NCBI GenBank assembly: GCA_964396185.1
Contig: CAYNEI010000031.1
Span: 1-27,915 of the forward strand
Source of the DNA: CAYNEI01 sp964396185
GTDB lineage: Archaea; Thermoplasmatota; SW-10-69-26
Length of the DNA stretch: 27,915 nt
Direction of reading: 5' to 3'
Shown here: positions 6,857 through 14,956 of the stretch, one piece after another
Layout of the letters: each line of letters starts with the position of its first letter
How positions within the stretch are numbered: the first letter of the stretch is position 1
Program-made: the position numbers and the translations under genes
The notes under the pieces: generated by a model
Database searches by the model: none
What the model was told of the DNA's origin: nothing
Seen by the model: the letters and a program-made list of their open reading frames with translations, nothing else

Positions 6857-8359
6857 ATGTTCGAGACCGTGCTCGTGGCCAACCGTGGCGAGATCGCGGT
6901 CCGAGTGATCCGCGCCTGCCGAGAGCTGGACATCGCCACGGTGGCCGTGCACAGCGACGTGGACGCCCAGGCCCCGTTCGTGCGCTTGGCTGACGAGGCT
7001 GTCGAACTCGGGGGCTCGGCTCCTGCCGACTCGTACCTCGACCAGGCAGCCATCCTGGAGGCTGCTGAAGCCACGGGTGCTGAAGCGATCCACCCGGGCT
7101 ACGGCTTCCTCTCTGAGAACGCCAGCTTCGCGAGAGCCGTGGTCGACGCTGGCCTGGTGTTCGTCGGGCCGAGCGGTGATTCGATGGACGCGCTGGGCGA
7201 CAAGGTGGCAGCCCGCGAGACCGCCGAGCGAACCGGGGTCCCCATCAGCCCAGGCAGCCCCGGCCCGGTAGACGACGTGTCCACCGCCGAGAAGGTGGCT
7301 GACGAGATCGGCTACCCGGTGCTGCTCAAGGCCGCCGCTGGCGGTGGCGGCATGGGCATGCGACGCGTCGACGAAGCCGACGAGGTCGCCCAGGCGTTCA
7401 AGGAGGCCAGCCAGCAGTCCGAGTCCGCCTTCGGCGACGGACGGCTGTTCATCGAGAAGTTCCACGTCCGCCCCCGACACATCGAGATCCAGCTCGTGGG
7501 CCTCGAGGACGGCGCGATCCACTTGGGCGAGCGCGAATGCAGCATCCAACGCCGCTACCAGAAGCTCATCGAGGAGGCGCCCAGCCCCGCCGTGGACGCC
7601 GAGCTACGCGAAGAGATCGGCCAGGCAGCCTGCGCCATGGCAGATGCGGTGGACTACCGCAACGCGGGCACGGCCGAGTTCCTGCTCACCGAGGAAGGCT
7701 TCTATTTCAACGAGCTCAACGCGCGCCTCCAAGTCGAGCACCCCGTCACCGAGATGGTCACGGGCATCGATCTCGTCAAGACCCAGCTGCGCGTGGCCGC
7801 TGGCGAGCCCATCGGCTTCACCCAGGACGACATCGAGCTCAACGGCCACGCCATGGAGTTCCGCATCAACGCGGAAGACGCACTCCACGACTTCGCCCCC
7901 CACCCAGGCACGCTCACACGCTACGAGGAGCCCCGCGGCCCCTTCGTGCGCGTGGACAGCGGCATCGAGCAAGGCGGCGCCATCCGCCAAGAGTACGACT
8001 CCATGATCGCCAAGCTCATCACCTGGGGCCGGGACCGCGACGAAGCCCGCCACCGGGCCATCAACGCCCTGCGCGGCTTCCACATCCAAGGCGTCGAGAC
8101 CGTCATCCCCTTCCACCTGGCCGTCTGCCACGAGGATCATTTCATCCGAGGCGATATCTCCACGAACTACCTCGACGAGGTGGATGTGCTGGAGACCGTT
8201 CGCTCGACGGCAGCCGATGCCCAACGCGAGAAGCTCGGACGCATCGCGGCCATCGCGGCCGCGCTCCACGAGACCGGTGGGCTCTACGCCGTCGCGCGCC
8301 AACGGCCCCTCAAGCGCGGGCCCCGAGCCCCGTGGCTCGACGAGGAGGGCCGGTCATGA
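6857..8359 (+). CDS. accC: Biotin carboxylase subunit of an acyl-CoA carboxylase
   Basis: This 500-aa protein uses ATP and bicarbonate to carboxylate biotin on its carrier protein. The N-terminal biotin carboxylase domain opens with VLVANRGEIAVRVIRACREL. The ATP-grasp glycine loop (KAAAGGGGMGMR), the ERECSIQRRYQKLIEEAPS motif and the catalytic RLQVEHPVTEMVTG segment are all present, and the C-terminal domain has HAMEFRINAED. Length fits stand-alone archaeal subunits (AccC/PccA type). I chose ATG 6857 because family members begin with MF..VLVANRGE; the frame is open far upstream. Its stop overlaps the carrier protein start (ATGA). The matching carboxyltransferase is not in the window, so the acyl-CoA substrate cannot be named. 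Confidence 0.95.
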   Translation: MFETVLVANRGEIAVRVIRACRELDIATVAVHSDVDAQAPFVRLADEAVELGGSAPADSYLDQAAILEAAEATGAEAIHPGYGFLSENASFARAVVDAGLVFVGPSGDSMDALGDKVAARETAERTGVPISPGSPGPVDDVSTAEKVADEIGYPVLLKAAAGGGGMGMRRVDEADEVAQAFKEASQQSESAFGDGRLFIEKFHVRPRHIEIQLVGLEDGAIHLGERECSIQRRYQKLIEEAPSPAVDAELREEIGQAACAMADAVDYRNAGTAEFLLTEEGFYFNELNARLQVEHPVTEMVTGIDLVKTQLRVAAGEPIGFTQDDIELNGHAMEFRINAEDALHDFAPHPGTLTRYEEPRGPFVRVDSGIEQGGAIRQEYDSMIAKLITWGRDRDEARHRAINALRGFHIQGVETVIPFHLAVCHEDHFIRGDISTNYLDEVDVLETVRSTAADAQREKLGRIAAIAAALHETGGLYAVARQRPLKRGPRAPWLDEEGRS

Positions 8360-8838
8360 ACGTCACCCTGAGCGTGGAGGACCGCTCCTACGACATCACG
8401 CTGGAGCCCGGCCCGGGTGACGGCGAGGTCCACGTCAACGTCGATGCCGAGCCTTTCGAGCTCGAACTCACCCAGCAAGACGGGGCGGTCACCGTCGAGC
8501 TGGGCGATCGGTCCTTCGTCATCGAGCGCAAGGGACGCGCCTTGTTCGTCGACGGAGAGCGCGTGGACGTGGGCGTGCGACGCTTGGCCCAGGCCGGCCT
8601 GCGCGCTGGTGCTGGGGCCGGTGGCGAGATCACGCCACCCATGCCGGGTCGCGTGCTCGAGATCCTCGTGAGCGAGGGAGACGAGGTCCAAGCAGGCCAG
8701 CCCCTGGTGGTGCTCGAGGCCATGAAGATGCAGAACGAGATCACCGCACCCGGCCCCGGCGTCGTCAAGGCCATCCACGCATCCAAGGGGGACACCGTGG
8801 AGGCCAAGGACGTGCTCATCGAGCTGGACCCGGCCTGA
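8356..8838 (+). CDS. Biotin carboxyl carrier protein
   Basis: This 160-aa carrier has a biotinyl domain at its C-terminal end (about residues 89-160) with the attachment motif EAMKM, so the biotinylated lysine is K124. An MPG..L turn precedes it (PPMPGRVLEILVSEGDEVQAG), typical of BCCP of acyl-CoA and oxaloacetate carboxylases. Residues 1-80 form a beta-rich N-terminal part. The start codon overlaps the accC stop by four bases, so translation is coupled and the two proteins work as a unit. The gene ends 24 bases from the convergent zinc-ribbon gene. Confidence 0.92.
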   Translation: MNVTLSVEDRSYDITLEPGPGDGEVHVNVDAEPFELELTQQDGAVTVELGDRSFVIERKGRALFVDGERVDVGVRRLAQAGLRAGAGAGGEITPPMPGRVLEILVSEGDEVQAGQPLVVLEAMKMQNEITAPGPGVVKAIHASKGDTVEAKDVLIELDPA

Positions 8839-8862
8839 GATGCGTCAACGAGCCCAGCCAGC

Positions 8863-9297
8863 TCAGACCGGATCGCGCGGCTCATCGGCCGACGTGGAGC
8901 CCTGCTCCTCCTGGATCTGGCATCGCAGCGCCCAGAGGACCGAGAGGTACTCGCACGGCATCTCCCTCTCCACGTCCTGCTCAGGCTCGCTGCGGCACCA
9001 GCGCCCCACGGTGGTGTGGGAGACGTCCACGCCGAGGTGACCGGAGACCGCCGAGGCCAGCAGGCGGTAGGGCGCATCGGTCTCTGCACGCGCCCGGCGA
9101 ACGGCGGCCTTGAGCTCCGGGGTGGGTCCTCCGGTCTCGACACCAGGCACGAACCCGTGCTTGCACGACGTGCACCGGAAGGCCCGCCGCACGGTCCCCT
9201 CCACCTCGCGCACCCCGGCAGCGACCACATCCTTGGCCTGCTCGCAGGCGGGGCACGGCGGCGCATCCAGGCTTCGTGGCCGACCGACGCTGCCCAT
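8863..9297 (-). CDS. Zinc-ribbon plus helix-turn-helix protein, probable DNA-binding regulator
   Basis: This 144-aa protein has a four-cysteine zinc ribbon (CPAC 15-18, CTSC 42-45) with the GTVRRAFRC lead-in seen in transposase-type zinc ribbons. A helix-turn-helix candidate follows (about 76-103, ending VSHTTVGRWCRS), then a helical tail. There is no DDE or other catalytic domain, so it looks like the DNA-binding half of a transposase reused as a regulator (inference). An upstream in-frame ATG at 9309 is possible; I prefer 9297 because the shared TTTAAA box is then about 25 bases away. It diverges from the methyltransferase pair and may control it. Confidence 0.7.
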   Translation of the reverse strand: MGSVGRPRSLDAPPCPACEQAKDVVAAGVREVEGTVRRAFRCTSCKHGFVPGVETGGPTPELKAAVRRARAETDAPYRLLASAVSGHLGVDVSHTTVGRWCRSEPEQDVEREMPCEYLSVLWALRCQIQEEQGSTSADEPRDPV

Positions 9298-9319
9298 GGC
9301 TCCACCCATACCCTCCAAG

Positions 9320-9325
9320 TTTAAA
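9320..9325. promoter_or_regulatory. Shared palindromic TATA box between divergent genes
   Basis: TTTAAA is its own reverse complement and is the only AT-rich stretch between the zinc-ribbon gene and the first methyltransferase gene. It lies about 25 bases before the minus-strand ATG at 9297 and about 40 bases before the plus-strand ATG at 9362, so it could serve both directions. Confidence 0.5.
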
Positions 9326-9361
9326 GGGTGTCGGCCCCCTGGTACCGCGGGCGATGCCAGG

Positions 9362-10165
9362 ATGCCGACCACCACGGACCTGACCCGGTTGCGCATCATG
9401 AACCAGCTGGGCGAGGAGATCGGACGAGCCGTCTCCGAGCTCTACACCCAGGTGGCCGCGGACCCCCAACAGGGCTTCCATTTCCCCACGGGTCCCCAGG
9501 CCGCGCGCACCGCAGGCTACGCCCAGGCGGACCTGGACCGCGTTCCCGACAGCGTGCTCCAGCGGTTCGCTGGGGTGGGCTGCCCCCTGGACCGCGTTCG
9601 CCTGGACCCCGGGAGCGCTGTGCTCGACATCGGTTGCGGGGCCGGCACGGACCTGATCATCGCTGCTGCCCGCGTCGGCCCCACTGGGCGCGCCGTGGGC
9701 ATCGAGCTCACCGAACCCATGGCCAACCAGGCCCAGCGCGCCCTGGAGCAAGCGGGCCTGGAGCACGCCACGGTCCAGCAGGCCCGGGTCCCGAGCCTCC
9801 CGGTCGACGGTCCCTTCGACGTCGTCACCTCCAACGGCGTGCTCAACCTCGTCCCTGAGAAAGAGCGCACCCTGGAACGCATCCATGAGGTCCTGGCCTC
9901 GGGCGGGAGGGTGAGCCTGGCCGACATCGTGCTCACCCACCCCCCCTCGACGGCCTGCCTCATGGACACGGAGCTCTGGGCCGAGTGCCTCGTGGGTGCC
10001 TACACTGAGGAGGCCTACCTCGCGGCCCTGGAGGCGGCAGGGTTCGTGGACATCGAGGTGCACGAGCGCCGGGACTACTTCCGGGACAGCCCATCCAGCA
10101 AGACCCGTGAGACCGCCGAGGACCTGGGTGCTTTCGCCTGGGAGCTCACCGCCCAGCGCCCCTAA
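9362..10165 (+). CDS. SAM-dependent methyltransferase (UbiE/ArsM-like), first copy
   Basis: This 267-aa class I methyltransferase has SAM-binding motif I VLDIGCGAGTDL, an acidic GIELTEPM motif, and SNGVLNLVPEKERTL followed by LASGGRVSLADIV. An N-terminal region (ELYTQVAADPQQGFHFPTG, then VLQRFAGVGCP) is shared with the next gene, so the two are paralogues. The SNGVLNLVP segment resembles arsenite methyltransferases, but their full set of conserved cysteines is not present, so I do not call ArsM. The substrate is unknown. The ATG at 9362 follows the shared TTTAAA box by about 40 bases. The 172 bp after the gene hold several TCAAG-type motifs but no gene. Confidence 0.85.
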   Translation: MPTTTDLTRLRIMNQLGEEIGRAVSELYTQVAADPQQGFHFPTGPQAARTAGYAQADLDRVPDSVLQRFAGVGCPLDRVRLDPGSAVLDIGCGAGTDLIIAAARVGPTGRAVGIELTEPMANQAQRALEQAGLEHATVQQARVPSLPVDGPFDVVTSNGVLNLVPEKERTLERIHEVLASGGRVSLADIVLTHPPSTACLMDTELWAECLVGAYTEEAYLAALEAAGFVDIEVHERRDYFRDSPSSKTRETAEDLGAFAWELTAQRP

Positions 10166-10337
10166 CCATCTCGCTCTAGCCAGACCGTAACCTTCAAGCA
10201 ACGACCATCAGGCGTTCCACGAACCGAACGCTCAAGGGTTGCACCCCGACCGTTCCAGCCTCTCAAGTCTTCAAGGCTTCCAACCCGCGGTTTCCGTGTT
10301 CCAGGGGTCTATCGTGGACCGCACCCTCTCTGTGTCC

Positions 10338-11129
10338 ATGGGTCAAGCAACCCAACGCCCCCGGCTGGACGCCGAGGGCATCGTCCAGGAGATCCAGGCC
10401 ATGTACACGAACGTCGCTCGCGAGGTCCCTGACGACCTCCACTTCCCCGTGGGTCGCCAAGCCGCACGGGCCGTCGGCTACCCCGACCACGAGCTCGACG
10501 CGCTGCCTGAGCAGGCCGTGGAGAGCTTCGCCGGCGTCAGCTACCCGTTCCAGCTCGACGCCATCCAGCCGGGCGACACCGTGCTGGACATCGGCTCCGG
10601 CTCCGGCACGGACCTCATGCTCGCAGCCGACCGCGTCGGCCCCCAGGGTCGGGCGTTCGGGCTCGAGCTCACGCCAGCCATGAGCGCCAAGTGCCTGGCT
10701 GCCTTGGAGGGGGCCGGCGCTCACCAGGCTTTCGTGCTGCAGGGGGATGCCAGCGACGGCCTTCCCTTGCCAGATGAGAGCGTGGACGTCGTCACCTCCA
10801 ACGGCGTGCTCAACCTCGTCGTGGACAAGCCGCGCGCGTTCAAGGAGATCCACCGGGTCCTCAAGCCCGGCGGGCACCTCCAGCTCGCCGACATCGTCGT
10901 CAACGTGCCCATCCCCGATGAGGCGCGCGGAGATGGGACCCTGTGGGCGGCCTGCATCGCTGGCGCGGCCCTGCAGGACGACTACCTGGGCGCGATCCAA
11001 GCGGCCGGTTTCGAGACCGTCGAGGTCGTCGACCGGTTGGATTACTTCGCCAACGCTCCCCGGGAGGATGCCCGGGAGACCGCCGCCCACTACGAGGCCG
11101 AGGCCCTGGTCCTCGGTGCCCGGAGGTGA
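10338..11129 (+). CDS. SAM-dependent methyltransferase (UbiE/ArsM-like), second copy
   Basis: This 263-aa paralogue of the preceding gene shares the same order of blocks: MYTNVAREVPDDLHFPVG, AVESFAGVSYPF, motif I VLDIGSGSGTDL, GLELTPAM, SNGVLNLVVDK and LKPGGHLQLADIV. The motif I cysteine and the GC-P cysteine of copy one are replaced here, so copy two is even less like an arsenite methyltransferase. The frame is open to an ATG at 10239, but alignment with copy one favours ATG 10338. The stop is followed after 5 bases by the next start, whose ribosome-binding site lies inside this gene, so the two are co-translated. Confidence 0.83.
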   Translation: MGQATQRPRLDAEGIVQEIQAMYTNVAREVPDDLHFPVGRQAARAVGYPDHELDALPEQAVESFAGVSYPFQLDAIQPGDTVLDIGSGSGTDLMLAADRVGPQGRAFGLELTPAMSAKCLAALEGAGAHQAFVLQGDASDGLPLPDESVDVVTSNGVLNLVVDKPRAFKEIHRVLKPGGHLQLADIVVNVPIPDEARGDGTLWAACIAGAALQDDYLGAIQAAGFETVEVVDRLDYFANAPREDARETAAHYEAEALVLGARR

Positions 11130-11134
11130 ACACG

Positions 11135-11617
11135 ATGGCTCTAGAGACATCCACCGTGCAAGCCCGAGACCACGAGGCTGGGCTGCGCAACGGAGGCTTG
11201 CTCATGGCGCTTGCCGGCCTGGCTTTCGTGGGCTACGGGCTCCTCTTCCTCGCCTTGAACTTCGCTGGCTCCGGGTTCGAGCTCGGGGTGAGCACGCTGG
11301 ATGGGCACACGCCTGAGAGCCTGGACCCGGTGGTGGCCTACTACATCAGCCACCTGCACGTGGCCACAGCCGCCTTCATCATCTCCACGGGCATCGCGGT
11401 GACAGCGCTTGCCTGGTACGGCGTACGCCAGGGCCTCACGTGGGCGTGGACCACGGCGGTCGTGGCCGCCGTGGCGGGCCTGGCCATCGCGCTGCCCATG
11501 CACTACACAGGCGGCTTCGCCCACGACTGGGTCACCCACCTGGGACCGATCTACCTGGCCACGGCTGTGTTCGTCGGTGGGGCCGTGTGGGCCCTGGGGG
11601 ATCTAAGGGGCGCGTAG
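11135..11617 (+). CDS. Four-helix membrane protein coupled to the methyltransferase gene
   Basis: This 160-aa protein has four hydrophobic segments (about residues 24-45, 72-95, 102-122 and 136-155). An extracytoplasmic-looking loop after the first helix contains DGHTPESLDP, and HLHVATAAF opens the second helix. I do not recognise the family. A strong Shine-Dalgarno GGAGGTG (11122-11128) overlaps the end of the methyltransferase gene and sits 6 bases before the ATG, so the pair is one operon. The membrane partner could place a methylation product, for example a lipid or quinone, at the membrane, but that is inference. The gene ends 12 bases from the convergent S15-type hydrolase. Confidence 0.75.
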   Translation: MALETSTVQARDHEAGLRNGGLLMALAGLAFVGYGLLFLALNFAGSGFELGVSTLDGHTPESLDPVVAYYISHLHVATAAFIISTGIAVTALAWYGVRQGLTWAWTTAVVAAVAGLAIALPMHYTGGFAHDWVTHLGPIYLATAVFVGGAVWALGDLRGA

Positions 11618-11629
11618 GGGACGCTCGGT

Positions 11630-13498
11630 TCACTCCGAAGGACCCAACACGTAGTCCGGCAGGGACTGCTCCGGGCCTGGTGGTGTGAAGAAGTCCTCCA
11701 GGGTGCGCTCCACCGTGAAGAGACGAAGCACGCTGGCATCGCCCGTGTCCACGACCACCGGGGTGTTGACCGCGGGGGCCATGTAGTCCATGCCGGTCTG
11801 CTGGATCTCCAGCTCGAGACCGTGCCCGGCGGGGAGCACGCCCTCGAAGGCCAGGAACTCCATCTTGGCCGTGATGGGCATGCCTGGCGTGATGGGTTGC
11901 ATCTGATCGCCGCCATCGTGGTAGCGCAGATCCATGACCGCGTGACCCATGCGCAGACCCGTGTCGGCGTCCCGGAGCTCGGCGAAGAGCTGGCCCCCGG
12001 GTCCGCCCGGGGTCACCTGGACGTGGAGGTGGTGGCTGCCGGTCAGGATCGTGTCCTGGGTGTGGCTGATGGGCCCGAAGGTGAGGGTCAACCCGGTCTC
12101 GGGGGTCACCGCGTTCTCGGCATCCGCGTCGAGGGTGGCCTCGTCGAGGGTCAGCTCGATGGGGATCCGGTCCCGGGGCGGGTAGGACTCCTCAAGCCGC
12201 CAGTGACCGAACTGGTCCTGGACCTCGGAGTGGAGCTGGGGCTGCTCGCCCTCGCCCTTGAGGTAGTGGTCGAACCACTCGAGCAGGTCCTGGGCCCAGT
12301 CGTGCCGGACCGTGGCCGGGAAGGCCTCCTCACCGTAGCCGGGCCCTTGGTCCTCGTGGTCGCTGACCCGGTCGGGGTAGGCGTGGTCCCACTGACCGTA
12401 GAGGCCCTTGACCTCGAACCCGGCATCCTCGAGGATGCGATGCGCGGGGACCACCATGTGGGGGTCCACGTTCCAGTCCTGGAGCCCGTGGATGAGGTAG
12501 ACCGAGCCGTCGTAGTTCTCAAGTGCCCGCTCCAGGAACCCGGAGCGCTCGGCCCAGTAGGGGTTGACCGCCGGGGCGACCTGGTCACCTGTGGCGTAGG
12601 CTGCCCAGTTCTGAGGCGCCCCTTGCAGGGCATCCGGGCAGAGCACGTGCTCGGCATCCCCTGGGTCGCCGTCGAAGGCGAAGGTGTAGTAGAGCGCGTA
12701 AAGCAGGCCCGTGCCACCGCGGTTCTCAGCACTGCCGTTGCGCCACATGAGATCATGCAGGCCGATGAGCCCGCTGATGGGCACGATGGTCTTGAGGTGC
12801 TCGCTGCCCATGGCCGCGGCTTCCCACGGGGTCGTACCGTCGTAGGAGCGGCCGATCAGGCCCACGTTACCGTTGCTCCAGGCCTGGCTCCCCAGCCACT
12901 CCACAGCACCGTGGATGCCGGCCTGCTCGCTATCCCCCATGAGGTCCATGCAGTGGTTGGAGTCACCTGTGCCGAAGACGCTCACCTGAGCCACGGCGTA
13001 GCCGTGGGGAACAAGTTGCTCGATGAGGAACCCGCCGAGCCGGTTGGCGGGCTCAGTCGCGATGGAGTCCCCCTCGAGCTGCGGGGTCATCGCACCGCTG
13101 GCGCTGTAGTACGGGCCCACGTCGGCCACGACGGGCACCTGGCACGCCGAGGAGAGGTTGCCGGCCTCCCAGTCGCAACCCGGGATGTCCGGCAGGAAGA
13201 GGCCCAAGTGCACGGCGGCCTGGCCAGCCGCAGCCGAGGCGCCCTCGGTGGCGGGCAGGTCCACGGAGACGTGCACACCGATCCCGTCCAGGATCTCGTA
13301 CGTGCCGTTCTCCAGGGTCTTGCTCCAGCCGTCGTCGATGACGAACTCCATCTCGTGACGGTCCTGGACCTCGGTGATCTCCTCGAGGGTCTCGTTGGCT
13401 TGGGGCTCGACGGGATCATCTTGGAGGATGCCGCCATCCCCAAGGCATCCGGACAGGACCAGAGCCAGGGTGGCGATCAGCGTGACGTGGACCTTCAT
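11630..13498 (-). CDS. Lipoprotein CocE/NonD-type hydrolase (peptidase S15 family)
   Basis: This 622-aa protein starts with a lipoprotein signal (LVLSGC, lipid-anchored C18), so it acts on the outer face of the cell. The alpha/beta-hydrolase part contains the nucleophile elbow GRSYDG (S218), a candidate Asp in HGLQDW (D341) and the His in GQWDHAYPD (H372). The C-terminal third (about 430-610) is a beta-rich jelly-roll domain typical of X-Pro dipeptidyl-peptidase/CocE proteins. Members cleave Xaa-Pro dipeptides or ester and acyl bonds, and the sequence alone does not decide which. A role in external peptide breakdown alongside the two subtilases is plausible. It diverges from the next lipoprotein gene across a 165-bp spacer. 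Confidence 0.88.
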   Translation of the reverse strand: MKVHVTLIATLALVLSGCLGDGGILQDDPVEPQANETLEEITEVQDRHEMEFVIDDGWSKTLENGTYEILDGIGVHVSVDLPATEGASAAAGQAAVHLGLFLPDIPGCDWEAGNLSSACQVPVVADVGPYYSASGAMTPQLEGDSIATEPANRLGGFLIEQLVPHGYAVAQVSVFGTGDSNHCMDLMGDSEQAGIHGAVEWLGSQAWSNGNVGLIGRSYDGTTPWEAAAMGSEHLKTIVPISGLIGLHDLMWRNGSAENRGGTGLLYALYYTFAFDGDPGDAEHVLCPDALQGAPQNWAAYATGDQVAPAVNPYWAERSGFLERALENYDGSVYLIHGLQDWNVDPHMVVPAHRILEDAGFEVKGLYGQWDHAYPDRVSDHEDQGPGYGEEAFPATVRHDWAQDLLEWFDHYLKGEGEQPQLHSEVQDQFGHWRLEESYPPRDRIPIELTLDEATLDADAENAVTPETGLTLTFGPISHTQDTILTGSHHLHVQVTPGGPGGQLFAELRDADTGLRMGHAVMDLRYHDGGDQMQPITPGMPITAKMEFLAFEGVLPAGHGLELEIQQTGMDYMAPAVNTPVVVDTGDASVLRLFTVERTLEDFFTPPGPEQSLPDYVLGPSE

Positions 13499-13634
13499 AG
13501 GCCGCGAGTGGCGCTCGTCCCTTTTGGGTTTTCCTGTGGACCGACCGTTCGCACAAGCTCGCCACGGGCCGGTCTTAGGCCCACGGACCGCGGTCTGATC
13601 GCCGTCGGTCCGCGATACTGGGGCCCTGCAAACA

Positions 13635-13642
13635 CTATATAC
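13635..13642 (+). promoter_or_regulatory. Strong archaeal TATA box
   Basis: CTATATAC with A-rich flanks is centred about 25 bases before the ATG at 13664. This is the clearest archaeal box A in the window and implies a leaderless mRNA. Confidence 0.8.
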
Positions 13643-13663
13643 AAGGAAACCGACCCATCGCTG

Positions 13664-14797
13664 ATGCGACGAGCTGCTTGGGTCGTGCTCCTCGGGGGCC
13701 TGCTCGTGACCGCCGGGTGTCTTGGGATCGGCGAGGACGACGGGGCCGACGATCTAGAGGCCGGGGGCGATGGGGCCGATGGATCCAGCAGCGACCCAAC
13801 CACCACGGCGAGCCTAGACCCGGACGGGAACGGCTCCACTGCGTTGCTTGCTAAGCCCCCCTCGTGGGAGCGGGGCGAGTGGTTCGAGTTCACCGTCACC
13901 GAGGAGCTCTCGAACAGCCAGGCCAGCTACTCCACCAAGCGCGTGGTGGCGGGCTTCGAGGGCGACAACTACCTGGTCGGCATGCCCAGCGAGGCGTTCA
14001 GCGACGAGATCATGGTCCTCCATGTCCCAGGCTTCGGCCGGGTGGGCATGGAGGATCTCAGCTTCGAGATGCACGACAACCGCTGGCAGCCGCTCGACTT
14101 CCCGCTGACCGACGGTAAGAGCTGGCAGACCACCTGGCAGACCGCACCCGTCACCGCCACCGCGTTCATCGAGTCGCCCACCACGGCCGTGATCGAGATG
14201 GTGGGCCAGAACCAGTTCATCAACGTGACCTACGACGCCGAGCTCGGCGCCATCTCGCGCATCGAGGCTGCTGGCTACGGGACCGTCGAGGTCACCGACC
14301 ACGGCTACAACCACACGGGAATCGTCACCGTGCCTCACCAGCACGATCTCATCTTCTTCAACGGACGCATCGCCGGCGCTGTGAACTTCAACCAAGAACC
14401 CGCCCCACCCATCGAGACGCTGGATGTGGACAGCACGTACGACCGGGTGAGCTTCGCCATCATCCTGGGGACCCTTCTACCGGACGCGCCCTCTGGGCTG
14501 CTCATGGAGCGAGCCACTGCCCCTGACGGCTCGGTCTACGAGGCCAGTATGGTCTCGCCTTCCGGTGGGCTCACCGTGAGCTACTTCAGCCACGACGACC
14601 CGGGAGGGGAGTGGAGTTTCGAGCACGTCGCCGCCGGCCCTGGCATCGTGCTCATCGAGGGCATCGGCTACCACGTCTTCGACGTCGACCTCCCGTCCGG
14701 CTGCATCCTGCCAAGCGAGGGCGAGCATGCCCACGGGGGCAGTTGCCCTGGAGATGATGGGACCATGGGCGAGATGGATCACAGCCAGCACGGCTGA
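13664..14797 (+). CDS. Lipoprotein with His/Met-rich C-terminal tail, function unknown
   Basis: This 377-aa protein has a lipoprotein signal (VTAGC, lipid-anchored C19), an acidic Gly/Asp/Ser/Thr-rich spacer (about 22-62, surface tether) and a beta-rich body without a family I recognise. The last residues are rich in His, Met, Asp and Gly (EHAHGGSCPGDDGTMGEMDH then SQHG), a composition that could bind metal such as copper (inference). The ATG at 13664 is 25 bases from the TATA box, so the transcript is probably leaderless. The upstream frame is open antisense to the hydrolase gene and is not part of the protein. Codon use matches the neighbours. Confidence 0.8.
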   Translation: MRRAAWVVLLGGLLVTAGCLGIGEDDGADDLEAGGDGADGSSSDPTTTASLDPDGNGSTALLAKPPSWERGEWFEFTVTEELSNSQASYSTKRVVAGFEGDNYLVGMPSEAFSDEIMVLHVPGFGRVGMEDLSFEMHDNRWQPLDFPLTDGKSWQTTWQTAPVTATAFIESPTTAVIEMVGQNQFINVTYDAELGAISRIEAAGYGTVEVTDHGYNHTGIVTVPHQHDLIFFNGRIAGAVNFNQEPAPPIETLDVDSTYDRVSFAIILGTLLPDAPSGLLMERATAPDGSVYEASMVSPSGGLTVSYFSHDDPGGEWSFEHVAAGPGIVLIEGIGYHVFDVDLPSGCILPSEGEHAHGGSCPGDDGTMGEMDHSQHG

Positions 14798-14811
14798 CGA
14801 CCGACGACCTA

Positions 14812-14948
14812 CGACCTCGATCACGAAGGACACGAAGAGGCTCGAAGGGCACCAAGAGAGCGGGGGTTCGCTTCTCCCCGTCCATCCTCGTCTCCTGTCG
14901 GTCCTTCGCGCCCTTAGAGCTCCTTGGAGCCCTTGGTGATCTAGGTCG
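14812..14948. repeat. Imperfect inverted-repeat element built from 9-nt CACGAAGGA-like units
   Basis: The outer arms CGACCTCGATCAC (14812-14824) and GTGATCTAGGTCG (14936-14948) match at 12 of 13 positions. Inside, the left arm reads as a run of CACGAAGGA, CACGAAGAG, GCTCGAAGGG and CACCAAGAG. The right arm read on the minus strand is the same kind of run (CACCAAGGG, CTCCAAGGA and so on), matching the left at roughly two thirds of positions. The element sits between convergent genes and could fold as one long hairpin or act as a bidirectional terminator. It looks like a MITE or REP-type element. Confidence 0.7.
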
Positions 14949-14956
14949 TTGGGGGC

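Noticed and set aside
8863..9309. Insertion-sequence transposase
   Set aside because: Only the zinc ribbon and HTH are present; there is no DDE or other catalytic domain, and no terminal inverted repeats are seen around it.
10166..10337. TCAAG-type motifs between the two methyltransferase genes as operators
   Set aside because: The motifs are short and imperfect (for example AACCTTCAAG against CTCAAGGGTT), not clearly above chance.
9362..11129. Arsenite methyltransferase (arsM) pair
   Set aside because: The SNGVLNLV motif is similar, but the conserved cysteines needed for arsenite binding are not all present and no ars genes are nearby.
11822..13663. Open frame upstream of the His/Met-tail lipoprotein, antisense to the S15 hydrolase
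   Set aside because: The lipoprotein signal peptide and a TATA box at the right distance place the true start at 13664; the upstream part is a shadow of the hydrolase.
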